Shown: piece after piece, positions 1 to 7,371 of the stretch
How positions within the stretch are numbered: the first letter of the stretch is position 1
How the letters are laid out: the number at the start of each line of letters is the position of its first letter
Assembly (NCBI GenBank): GCA_964614655.1
Contig: CAZTPF010000007.1
Span: 19,376-83,375 of the forward strand
Length of the DNA stretch: 64,000 bases
DNA from: Casp-actino8 sp964614655
GTDB lineage: Bacteria; Actinomycetota; Acidimicrobiia; Acidimicrobiales; Ilumatobacteraceae
Direction: 5' to 3'
Translations under genes and position numbers: made by a program
The notes under the pieces: generated by a model
Databases searched by the model: none
What the model was told of the DNA's origin: nothing
The model's input: the letters and a program-made list of their open reading frames with translations, nothing else

Positions 1-2163
1 ATCGGCGACCGAGCGGCGGATCGTCGGACGCGAGGCGATGTCGGTTGTCGGATCGGTGGACGCGTCAGCGTCTCGCTCGGCGAGGCGTCGACTGAACTCG
101 GCCGCCGCCTCGGGTCCGGCTCCGGTGGCGCGCGGACCGGATCGACGAGTCGTGGACGTCAGAACGGACGACGAGGCGCTCGAAGCCGACGTGCCCGATG
201 GGGAGGCTGATCCTGTCGAGGTGTTCCGGCGAACGTCGGCGCGTTGGGAGAACATCCGCGAACTCGTCCAAGAGTCGGCTGCCGAACCTCCGCTCTGTCG
301 GTTGCCGATCGAACGGGCCAACAGGCCGACGAAGGGAGACGGGCCGCTACCACCCGGCAGAGCCGTGACGGCCGACGGTATTCGAGACTCCGTGGTCCGA
401 GAGCCGGTCGATCGGCGAACGGTGTCGAGAGCGAACTGTCGTCGGACGGCAACCGAAGACGGGCCGGTGGTGGGTGAGCGTCGTTCCGATGTGGTGCGTG
501 ACGATCGAACGTCTCTCGAGCCGTCGGAGACGACCCGTGGCGCGTCTGTCGTCGAGTCGAGGGTGGAACGAATGGCCTCGACCCGCGAAGAAGTCGTTGC
601 CGTCGAGCTTCGCGGGCGACGATCGGCGGTCGGCGACGACGTCGGGCGCCGGCCGGTGTCGACTCGCTGTTCGGCGGGCGTGGAGGTCGGGGACGCGGCC
701 AAAGCCGAGAGAACGACGCTGCTGGACGGGGATCGCCGAACCAGATCGCCGGCCCGGGGCATGGTGCGACGCCGAAGCTCGGAAGGCCGGTCGCTCGACG
801 TCGGTTGCTCGGCCAAACGGGCGACACGTTCGGCGAGACTCGATGGCGGCTCGTGGCTCGTCGGTTGGTCGCTGGGGATCTCGTCGGGTTCGGGGAGGCC
901 GACACTTCGTCGCCAACTCGGAGCCGTCCAGGACCTCCCCAGGTTGGCGGTGTCGGTCGAGGAATCTGGGAGCCGATTGTTCGGCCGTGTCGTCGTTCCG
1001 AGGGTGGAAGCCGTCGGCGAGGATGATGTGGTCGGCGTGCCCGATGTCGTCCGTGAAGTTGGTCGTGTCGGAGAGGGCGCCGACATCGGTGCCGTGGTCG
1101 GGGACGCCGGTGAACTCGAAGTCGACGGTGTCGTCGTCGACGGTTGTGGCCTTGGGGAGTCCGACGACGGCGTCGAGTCGATCATCGAGCGTCGACGAGA
1201 CGCCGGGTCGATCAGTGTCGGGGCATCGTCGTTCGACGATGGTGTCGGAACGAAGGTCGTCCAGTCGGGTGACCGGGAAGTCGACGTCTTCGGTTGCGAG
1301 ACACTCGACGCTGTCGATGGAGATGGGGATGTCGATGTCGATGTCGCTGGGGACGGGGATGTCGACATCGACGACGGTGTCGCCTGACGCGTCGTCGGTT
1401 CGGGTCGACTCGACGCCCGACGCTGAACGTCGGACGACGAGGAGGGCCCCGAAGTCGAAGGGGTTCGGTTCGGTGGCGTGCGGGTCGACCTGTTGTCGTC
1501 GGACGAGGCGCGTGACGACGACCGAGTGTTGACCGAAGTGCGCGACGTCGATCCGTTCGTCGAGGTGGTTCCTCGTGCCGAAGATGTACTCGCCGGTCGT
1601 GGCGTTGGTTCGGCTGGAGGGCCGTCGCGGTCGGACGACGAGCCCGATGGAAGGGCCAAAGGACGTGCCCGCGGCGGTCGTGGTGTGGCCGGTCGGACCG
1701 GCGCGAGACGAGTGGGAGCGATGTGAGCGTCGTTCTGGTTGGGTGGACGGCGGGAGGGCTGCAGTCGGCGGGCGATCGACGACGGTGCAGTCGAGTCACC
1801 GAGCAGACTCCGGCCGCGAGCGTGCGAGGCCATGGGTAGGCCTCGCGGTGGGGCCTGGCGGACGACTCGATTTCGTGAACGGGCCCGTCGAATGGCGATG
1901 AGGTCGCGGTCTCGCCACGGGTCGAGATCGTCCTGTCGGCCGGCGACCGCCGGCAGGAGCCACTGCGGGAACTTGACGTCGGCGTGTGACGCCGTGCTCG
2001 TCAGATTGCGTCGCACGGTGGCGGGGCGAGCGAGTCCGTTGGCCAACATCTGAGAGTTCGACACGACTCGACCGATACGGGGGCGCGTGGCGAGAGCACG
2101 TGAGGTGATGATCGGTTGCGAACGCGTGATGCGCCGGAGAGGAAGAGCACTCACATCAGCCAT
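1..2163 (-). CDS. Large disordered Ser/Thr/Pro/Arg-rich eCIS-cluster protein (partial, C-terminus off window)
   Basis: The frame that starts with ATG at 2163, 6 nt after the tube-protein stop, has no stop codon for 721 codons and leaves the window. The first ~110 residues have mixed composition (PQWLLPAVAG, DLDPWRDRDL). The rest is almost entirely Ser, Thr, Pro, Ala and Arg with dispersed short (V/I/L)RR(S/N/R) motifs such as TVRRSTG and TIRRSVA. I see no domain I can name. Its place directly behind the tube genes of a contractile injection system suggests a system-specific component; in other eCIS loci long disordered DUF4157-type proteins sit nearby, which is only a contextual guess. A competing frame on the same strand has good-looking codons between about 1795 and 350 but contains stops at 1796-1798, 347-349 and 65-67. 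Ser/Thr/Pro codons in the long frame would create that pattern artificially. Confidence 0.62.
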   Translation of the reverse strand, partial: MADVSALPLRRITRSQPIITSRALATRPRIGRVVSNSQMLANGLARPATVRRNLTSTASHADVKFPQWLLPAVAGRQDDLDPWRDRDLIAIRRARSRNRVVRQAPPRGLPMASHARGRSLLGDSTAPSSIARRLQPSRRPPNQNDAHIAPTRLAPVRPATPRPPRARPLALPSGSSSDRDGPPAEPTPRPASTSSARGTTSTNGSTSRTSVNTRSSSRASSDDNRSTRTPPNRTPSTSGPSSSSDVQRRASSRPEPTTRQATPSSMSTSPSPATSTSTSPSPSTASSVSQPKTSTSRSPDWTTFVPTPSSNDDAPTLIDPASRRRSMIDSTPSSDSPRPQPSTTTPSTSSSPASPTTAPMSAPSPTRPTSRTTSGTPTTSSSPTASTLGTTTRPNNRLPDSSTDTANLGRSWTAPSWRRSVGLPEPDEIPSDQPTSHEPPSSLAERVARLAEQPTSSDRPSELRRRTMPRAGDLVRRSPSSSVVLSALAASPTSTPAEQRVDTGRRPTSSPTADRRPRSSTATTSSRVEAIRSTLDSTTDAPRVVSDGSRDVRSSRTTSERRSPTTGPSSVAVRRQFALDTVRRSTGSRTTESRIPSAVTALPGGSGPSPFVGLLARSIGNRQSGGSAADSWTSSRMFSQRADVRRNTSTGSASPSGTSASSASSSVLTSTTRRSGPRATGAGPEAAAEFSRRLAERDADASTDPTTDIASRPTIRRSVAD

Positions 2164-2169
2164 GGGCGA

Positions 2170-2709
2170 TCACCGCTTGGCCTTCTTCGGGGCCGGCTTC
2201 TTCTTGGGTGACGACTTCTTGGCCTTCTTGGCCGGTTTGGCCTTGTGATCGGTCACGGTGAATCCGTGGTGCGCGATCTCCAGTTCTTCGATCGGGAAAT
2301 CGTCGTTGGAGATCGAGAAATCCGGACCACTCCACGACACCGGAAAGGCTTCCTGAAGTGTCCAGGTTCGCAACCTTTGGCCATCGGCGCTGACGAGTGT
2401 GATGGCAACGGTCGTGCGCTTCAGTTTGTTGCCGTTCTTCTCGAAGGCGCCGGCCGACGAACCGTCGATCCAGACGAGAAACCCGTTGTCTTCCGTGATT
2501 CCGCGTTTCAGGCGGACGTTGTCGAACGTGAAGCGCCCGGGCAGTTTGTGGGTGTGGAAGTTCTGTCCGCCCTCCACGACTTCTTCGACTTCGACGGTGA
2601 CCGACAGCCCTGATGCCTCGCTGAACTGTCCGAGGGGACGTCCGTCGACCTCGACCATGAAGGTGGCCGAGGTGGGGCTGAAGTCTCGGTAGGCGTCGAA
2701 CTTGGCCAT
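2170..2709 (-). CDS. eCIS/phage-type tail tube protein (gp19 family) with Lys-rich C-terminal tail
   Basis: 179 residues. Residues ~1-150 are a tail-tube fold of the T4 gp19 / Afp1-Afp5 type: an N-terminal VEVDG strand, the conserved G-rich segment HKLPGRFTFDNVRLKRG, and a WSGPDFS then IEELEIAHHG ending typical of the family. It would form the inner tube or the tube-baseplate adaptor. After residue ~153 comes a roughly 25-residue tail made almost only of Lys, Pro, Ala and Ser, resembling histone H1 tails and absent from the other tube protein here. It starts 7 nt after the upstream small gene and is followed 6 nt later by the disordered-protein gene, so it belongs to one operon. Confidence 0.9.
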   Translation of the reverse strand: MAKFDAYRDFSPTSATFMVEVDGRPLGQFSEASGLSVTVEVEEVVEGGQNFHTHKLPGRFTFDNVRLKRGITEDNGFLVWIDGSSAGAFEKNGNKLKRTTVAITLVSADGQRLRTWTLQEAFPVSWSGPDFSISNDDFPIEELEIAHHGFTVTDHKAKPAKKAKKSSPKKKPAPKKAKR

Positions 2710-2716
2710 GGCGAAC

Positions 2717-2896
2717 TCAGGCAGTCAGCAATTTCTTGGCCTCGTCGAGGGCCCGCCGGTTGAGCGCAGCCACCCGCTCCACGAGGTTCACGCGGTCGGC
2801 GTGCTGAAGGTCGAGTAGCCGATCGAGATCCCAATGGATGTGATAGGCGAGATAGGCGATCTCGTCCCACAGTGCGTCCTCGGGATACAGCTCCAT
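2717..2896 (-). CDS. Small eCIS protein, DUF6760-like
   Basis: 59 residues, starting MELYPEDALWDEIAYLAYHI and continuing HWDLDRLLDLQHADR. This matches my memory of the DUF6760 family, tiny proteins found between tail-assembly and tube genes in actinobacterial eCIS loci. The function is unknown; it is predicted to be helical with aromatic residues in the N-terminal half. The start overlaps the preceding stop by one base (TGATG), so it is translationally coupled. It is short enough to be missed by automatic calling. Confidence 0.8.
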   Translation of the reverse strand: MELYPEDALWDEIAYLAYHIHWDLDRLLDLQHADRVNLVERVAALNRRALDEAKKLLTA

Positions 2897-3387
2897 CAGT
2901 TGTCTCGGTGGACCTCTTCGATCACCGATCCTCCGCGCCGACGGCCAGTGGCGATTTGAACGTCGTCGTCATCGTCGTCCTCGTCGAACGCTTCCTCGAG
3001 CTCGACGATGTCGTCCACCTCGTCGAGCTCGGCGGCCGAGCTTCCGGCGATCGCCTGGTTCGCCTCGTCGAGGAAAGCCTGGACATCGGCGGGGCTCCCG
3101 AAGTTGATCACTCCGTAGAGGTCCTGTAGGAACGCCAGGTCGGCGGCGAACAGATTCTCGATCTCGCGGGGAGTGACCGCCGACAGAGTTCCGAGTTCGG
3201 TCACCACTCGAGCCAGGACGATGATCGTCAAGTACGGATCGTCCGCACTCTGCACGCGCGGATCCCGCAACGGCTCGATCTCGTCGCGAGCCGTTGCGAG
3301 TCGCATGACGCCACGGCGATGCACGGTCCCGTCGGGACCGAGGTAGCCGCGCGGCAGAGTGAAGGCGAACTCCGTCTTGAGTGCCAT
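2896..3387 (-). CDS. Tail assembly protein of the contractile injection system
   Basis: 163 residues starting MALKTEFAFTLPRGYLGPDG. The first ~100 residues (VMRLATARDEIEPL, LTIIVLARVVTELG, FAADLAFLQDLYG) resemble phage tail assembly chaperone-like proteins that sit between the two tube genes in eCIS clusters. The C-terminal 60 residues are strongly acidic and include a run of six Asp before a basic GRRRGG patch. The start codon overlaps the tube gene's stop by one base (TGATG), and the same junction is used again to the next gene. Chosen start: an in-frame extension exists upstream but would lie wholly inside the tube gene. Confidence 0.82.
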   Translation of the reverse strand: MALKTEFAFTLPRGYLGPDGTVHRRGVMRLATARDEIEPLRDPRVQSADDPYLTIIVLARVVTELGTLSAVTPREIENLFAADLAFLQDLYGVINFGSPADVQAFLDEANQAIAGSSAAELDEVDDIVELEEAFDEDDDDDDVQIATGRRRGGSVIEEVHRDN

Positions 3388-3821
3388 CAGGCCTTGAAGA
3401 GTCCTTCGTGGGTGATGGTCAGTTCTTCGATCATGACGTCGTCGGTACCGGCATCGAGGTCGGAGGCACTCCACTTGGAAGGCCAGCCGCTCTCGAAGTT
3501 CCAGCGACCGACCTCGGTTCCGGCCGCGTCGTAGATGACGATCGAGCCGTTGGTGCGCTCGACGGTTCCTTCGAGCACGTTCTTGTGCCAGTCGATGATC
3601 GCCGTGTCGGCCGAGAGGCCACGCTTCAGGACGATGTCGTCGTACTTGGTGCGACCTGGACGCTTGCGGATGATGATCTTTCCACCCACGGTGTCCTGGT
3701 ACTCGACCACTTCGGTCGAGTAGCTGAGTCCGGAACATCCGGTGAAGCGTGCGAGTTCGACGCCCTCCAGCTCCAGAGCGAATTGAGATCCGAGAAATTC
3801 GAGATCGTGATCATTGGCCAT
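3387..3821 (-). CDS. eCIS inner tube protein (gp19/Afp1 family)
   Basis: 144 residues, the usual length for hexameric inner tube subunits. Visible family signatures are LELEGVELARFTGCSGL near the N-terminus, IIRKRPGRTKYDDIVLKRG in the middle, and IEELTITHEGL at the end. The protein stacks to form the channel inside the sheath. It lies 22 nt behind the sheath gene and has an AAGGAA Shine-Dalgarno site about 9 nt ahead of its ATG. A five-codon overlapping ORF starts at 3828 in another frame and is probably chance. Confidence 0.93.
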   Translation of the reverse strand: MANDHDLEFLGSQFALELEGVELARFTGCSGLSYSTEVVEYQDTVGGKIIIRKRPGRTKYDDIVLKRGLSADTAIIDWHKNVLEGTVERTNGSIVIYDAAGTEVGRWNFESGWPSKWSASDLDAGTDDVMIEELTITHEGLFKA

Positions 3822-3843
3822 GATTCATGTTCCTTTCGAGAGA

Positions 3844-5400
3844 TCAGGAGGCCTGACGGAGCTGGCTGATACGGAAGATGACGAATTCGGCGGGCTTCAC
3901 CGGAGCGATGCCGACTTCGACGATGACTTTGCCCTGATCGATGGAATCAGGCGGGTTGGTCTCGGCATCGCACTTCACGAAGAAGGCTTGCTCGGCTGTG
4001 GCGCCGAACAGGGCACCGTCTCGCCACAGTCCACGGAGGAAGGCCGAGATGGTTCGCTTGAGTCCTTCCCAGAGCTTCTGGTCGTTCGGCTCGAACACTG
4101 CGAACTGCGTGCCCTCCATGATCGCGGTTTCGATCATGTTGAACAGGCGGCGAACGTTGATGTACGTCCAGTCGGTGTTCGACGACAGCGTGCGAGCGCC
4201 CCAGACACGGATGCCGCGGGTGCCGAAGGGGCGGATGCAGTTGATGCCGATCGGGTTGAGCAGAGCCTGCTCACCCTTCGTGATGTCGAGCTCGGTCGAC
4301 AGCACGCCGCGCACGACTTCGTTGGCCGGTGCCTTCCACACACCGCGTGTGTCGTCGACTCGGCTCCAGATGCCGGCCACATGGCCCGACGGCGGTACGA
4401 GAATCGTCTCGTCGGCCGGGCTGGTGCTCGCCGGATTGTCGACGCGGATCCACGGGTAGTAGAAGGCGGCGAAAGCCGAGTCGTACATGGCGACGTCGGA
4501 GCGCCACTCCTTCACCTGCTGGGGTGACATTCCCGGGGGAGCGTCGAGGACGGCCATGCGGTTGGCCTGACCTTCGCAGTGGGTGATGAGGGCGGTCTGA
4601 ACGGCCTTCCACATGCCGAGATCGACCGATCCGTCGTCCTTGGTGGCGGCGGTGATCAGGTCGGGGACCATCACCATCGTGACCTCGTCGGCGATGACGA
4701 GACCGTTGATTCCGGTGCGATCGCTCTCGCTGCCGGCGAAGTGCTTGGTCTTGACTTCCACCGGGACGGCGGGGGCCGGAGTGATCGCAAAGACGCCGGT
4801 CTTGAGTCCGGCGAGCGACAAATCGGTGAGGCTCTTCAGGTCGACCTTCGTCTCGACCTTCACCTTCTTCGACTGGCCGTTCACGGCCTTCACGACATCG
4901 GCGAGCGACACGTCGTCGAAGCGCTCGACCTCTTCGCCACCCTCGTTCACGACGAGGTTGAACTTCGGTGCTTCTTTCTCCTCGACGGGGGAACCCGGCT
5001 CGATGGTGACCGACAGCCCGTCGGCAGCTCCGATCGACTGGATCTCGAGCGGTTGTCCGAGCGCACGGTCGACGGCAGGCAGAGCCAGCTGACCAGGCTG
5101 ATCGGACGGAGCCTGGTGGGCGACTCGCACGATGTAGGCGAGGCCACCACCGTTGTTGAAGAAGCCGTAAACCGAGTGAGGGAGCATTGCACCGGGCACG
5201 AAACCGCCGTAGAGCGACTCGTACTGGGTCCAGCTCGTGACCAGACGCGGCTTCAAGCCCTGGGGATCACTCGGATCGTCCTTCGGATAATCGGCGGTGA
5301 AACCGACGAAGGCCGCAACGGCGGTGAGACCTGCCGACAGTGTGGCTTGGCCCGAAGGCACTTCTTCGACGTAGACACCTGGAGTCAAGTACGAGGGCAT
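3844..5400 (-). CDS. eCIS tail sheath protein
   Basis: 518 residues. The N-terminus MPSYLTPGVYVEEVPSG is the classical contractile sheath start (phage and eCIS), followed by the VAAFVGFT strand. The C-terminal ~200 residues carry the conserved sheath core: INVRRLFNMIETAI, FLRGLWRDGALFG, and the handshake-forming end VIVEVGIAPVKPAEFVIFRI. Residues ~140-240 are a less conserved surface insertion. The protein contracts to drive the inner tube into a target. It is the first gene of the visible operon, with an AAAGGAAAC ribosome site 3 nt before the ATG. Only one sheath gene is present here, whereas Afp-type clusters have several. Confidence 0.95.
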   Translation of the reverse strand: MPSYLTPGVYVEEVPSGQATLSAGLTAVAAFVGFTADYPKDDPSDPQGLKPRLVTSWTQYESLYGGFVPGAMLPHSVYGFFNNGGGLAYIVRVAHQAPSDQPGQLALPAVDRALGQPLEIQSIGAADGLSVTIEPGSPVEEKEAPKFNLVVNEGGEEVERFDDVSLADVVKAVNGQSKKVKVETKVDLKSLTDLSLAGLKTGVFAITPAPAVPVEVKTKHFAGSESDRTGINGLVIADEVTMVMVPDLITAATKDDGSVDLGMWKAVQTALITHCEGQANRMAVLDAPPGMSPQQVKEWRSDVAMYDSAFAAFYYPWIRVDNPASTSPADETILVPPSGHVAGIWSRVDDTRGVWKAPANEVVRGVLSTELDITKGEQALLNPIGINCIRPFGTRGIRVWGARTLSSNTDWTYINVRRLFNMIETAIMEGTQFAVFEPNDQKLWEGLKRTISAFLRGLWRDGALFGATAEQAFFVKCDAETNPPDSIDQGKVIVEVGIAPVKPAEFVIFRISQLRQAS

Positions 5401-5613
5401 CTGTTTCCTTTCCCGTGCTCTATGAGGTCGTGAGTTGAGTTCTGACGCTGATGGATGATCTGTTCAACACGAGCCTGCTGCCCGTCCGGGCAAGCGGGTT
5501 CGTGTCATCGACTGTGACGGCACAAACCGACGTCGATCTCAGTCTCGATCCGCCGAGCCACAGTCGGTGAATCGCCCCCGTTCTCACGTCTTTCCCTCCG
5601 TCGTCCTCATGAA

Positions 5614-5644
5614 CGTACTCGTCGATCCGAGAGCGACGAGTACG
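5614..5644. repeat. Perfect 11-bp inverted repeat
   Basis: The arms CGTACTCGTCG (5614-5624) and CGACGAGTACG (5634-5644) pair completely around a 9-nt loop. It sits 6 nt before AGGAGG at 5651 and between divergent operons. It could be an operator or an mRNA hairpin controlling the downstream start. No T-run follows, so a simple terminator is less likely. Confidence 0.7.
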
Positions 5645-5763
5645 GATGTCAGGAGGACAAACATGACAGTAGACGACCTCCTGCACAGACGCAAGATGTC
5701 TCGTTCAATTCGCGTGTCGGAGCGCTCGGGGTACGGGTTGGGTGGGTCGGCTCGAGCCTCGGC

Positions 5764-5769
5764 TAACCT
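5764..5769 (+). promoter_or_regulatory. Candidate -10 box TAACCT upstream of phoH
   Basis: It lies 6 nt before an ATG at 5776 that opens a 13-codon ORF (stop 5815-5817) overlapping the likely phoH start at 5801. Confidence 0.45.
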
Positions 5770-5800
5770 CACCGCATGGGCCGCCGCCCCCGACGCACGC

Positions 5801-6766
5801 ATGACGCCTCCAAGTAGTCCTTCCACCGTGGTCGTCCCCGGCCCGCATCTGATGCCGGCGCTCCTGGGGTCTCGAGACGCTCATCTACGGGCCATCGAGG
5901 GGGCTTTTCCCGACACCGACATCTCGGTTCGCGGGAACGAAGTTCGCATCACGGGGCCCGAGTCGGGGCGGGTCGCTCGCCTGTTCGAGGAGCTGGTCCT
6001 GGTCCTTCAGCGAGGTGAACCTCTCGACACCACTGTCGTCGGTCGAAGCATCTCGATGGTGAACGCCGACGAGCGTCCGAGCGCAGTGCTGACCGACGAC
6101 ATTCTCCGTGGCGCCAAGGGGAGATCGATCAGGCCGAAGACCGCCGGCCAGAAGAAGTACATCGACGCCATCCGCGACAACGTGATCACCTTCGGAATCG
6201 GACCGGCGGGAACGGGAAAGAGTTGGCTCGCCGTGGCGATGGCGGTTCATGCGTTGCAGAGCCGCTCGGTCCAGCGGATCATCCTCACACGCCCGGCGGT
6301 CGAAGCCGGAGAGCGTCTCGGGTTCCTTCCGGGTGACCTGATGGCCAAGATCGATCCGTACCTCCGCCCTCTCTACGACGCCCTGTACGACATGCTCGAC
6401 GTCGAAGCGGTGCAGAAGCTTCTCGAAAAGCAGACCGTCGAAGTGGCTCCACTCGCCTTCATGCGCGGTCGCACGCTCAACAACAGTTTCATCATTCTCG
6501 ACGAGGCGCAGAACACGACTCCCGAGCAGATGAAGATGTTCTTGACCCGAATCGGATTTGGATCGCGCGTGGTCGTCACCGGCGACACCACGCAGATCGA
6601 CGTGCCCGGTGGTCGCAGCGGATTGGTCGGGCTCGAGACGATGCTCGCCGGTATCGACGGTCTCGCGTTCGTCCGACTCGGTTCCGGCGACGTCGTTCGG
6701 CACCGCATCGTCGCCGAGATCGTCGAGGCGTACGAGAGAAGTTCGTCGACGAAGGGAAATGCGTGA
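5801..6766 (+). CDS. phoH: PhoH-family ATPase
   Basis: 321 residues from ATG 5801. This is a PhoH-like P-loop NTPase of the type found beside ybeY, thought to act in RNA metabolism. Visible motifs are Walker A GPAGTGKS, the family-diagnostic LTRPAVEAGERLGFLPGD, and Walker B IILDEAQNT followed by MKMFLTRIGFGS. The start at 5801 is chosen because it gives the usual short lead before the VPGPHLMPALLGS segment. An in-frame ATG at 5663 has a perfect AGGAGG six bases ahead and would add 46 Arg/Ser-rich residues, so an extended form is possible. Its last codons overlap the ybeY start by 4 nt. Confidence 0.9.
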   Translation: MTPPSSPSTVVVPGPHLMPALLGSRDAHLRAIEGAFPDTDISVRGNEVRITGPESGRVARLFEELVLVLQRGEPLDTTVVGRSISMVNADERPSAVLTDDILRGAKGRSIRPKTAGQKKYIDAIRDNVITFGIGPAGTGKSWLAVAMAVHALQSRSVQRIILTRPAVEAGERLGFLPGDLMAKIDPYLRPLYDALYDMLDVEAVQKLLEKQTVEVAPLAFMRGRTLNNSFIILDEAQNTTPEQMKMFLTRIGFGSRVVVTGDTTQIDVPGGRSGLVGLETMLAGIDGLAFVRLGSGDVVRHRIVAEIVEAYERSSSTKGNA

Positions 6767-7371
6767 CCGCTGGTCCTCCACGGTTGCGTCGTCGCCCCCG
6801 CGTGGGTGGTGACGGTGCGCCCGAAGTGTTCTGTGCCGACGAACAGACGCTCGTCGCCGTCGATCTCGAACGCTGGCAGACGTTGGCCCGGCACGTCCTC
6901 GAAGCAGAAGGGGTCCGTGGTGCCTGCGAACTCAGCGTGTTCTTCGTGTCGGTCGACGACATGACCGACCTCAACGTCACGCACATGTCGGGCTCAGGCC
7001 CCACCGACGTTCTGTCGTTCCCGATCGACGGAGGAGCGGTCGTCGACGTCGACGCCGGTGCGAGCCGCGGCCCGGATCGTCCCGAATCCGACCCGTCCGA
7101 CCTGCCGCTTCTTCTGGGCGACGTCGTGATCTGTCCCGAAGTGGCCGAGACACAAGCTCCCACGCACGCCGGATCGCTCGACGACGAGATGGCACTGCTC
7201 GTCGTTCACGGTGTGCTGCACGTGCTCGGATGGGATCACTCCGACGATGACGAGCGCGAGGCGATGTGGCGTCGCCAGCGGGAGTTGCTCGAGGCTCACC
7301 ATTGGCAGGGCCCAGCTCCCGACTCGTTTCGAGCCGACATGAACGACGGGGCGGAGGAAGACGGTCGATGA
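6763..7371 (+). CDS. ybeY: Endoribonuclease YbeY
   Basis: 202 residues. The zinc-binding motif HGVLHVLGWDH at residues 149-159 is the signature of the YbeY family (UPF0054), which matures rRNA 3' ends and takes part in ribosome quality control. GPTDVLSFP is the second conserved block. It starts with GTG inside the phoH stop (GTGA) and overlaps the next gene by 4 nt, so phoH, ybeY and the CorC-like gene form one coupled operon. An insertion rich in Asp, Gly and Ser lies between the two conserved blocks. Confidence 0.93.
   Translation: MTAGPPRLRRRPRVGGDGAPEVFCADEQTLVAVDLERWQTLARHVLEAEGVRGACELSVFFVSVDDMTDLNVTHMSGSGPTDVLSFPIDGGAVVDVDAGASRGPDRPESDPSDLPLLLGDVVICPEVAETQAPTHAGSLDDEMALLVVHGVLHVLGWDHSDDDEREAMWRRQRELLEAHHWQGPAPDSFRADMNDGAEEDGR

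Larger units (their letters stand above)
5401..5800. other. Divergent intergenic region between the eCIS operon and phoH
   Basis: About 400 bp without a convincing gene. It holds the sheath ribosome site at the left end, an 11-bp perfect inverted repeat (5614-5644), a consensus Shine-Dalgarno AGGAGG at 5651-5656 followed by an ATG at 5663, and a TAACCT box at 5764-5769. No clear promoter for the eCIS operon could be recognised by eye. Confidence 0.6.

Noticed and set aside
38..1387. 449-codon plus-strand open frame
   Set aside because: It is antisense to the Ser/Thr/Pro-rich eCIS-cluster gene. Its Val/Asp/Gly/Arg composition is what antisense of TCG/ACG codons gives, and no ribosome site or domain is present.
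347..1795. Minus-strand frame with Asp/Val-rich, well-biased codons
   Set aside because: It lacks a start codon at its beginning, is bounded by in-frame stops, and its third positions are the fixed C of Ser/Thr/Pro/Ala codons in the long open frame. Kept only as an ambiguity in a finding.
5420..5686. 88-codon minus-strand frame between sheath and phoH
   Set aside because: It overlaps the inverted repeat and the phoH upstream signals, has no ribosome site, and its composition is not protein-like.
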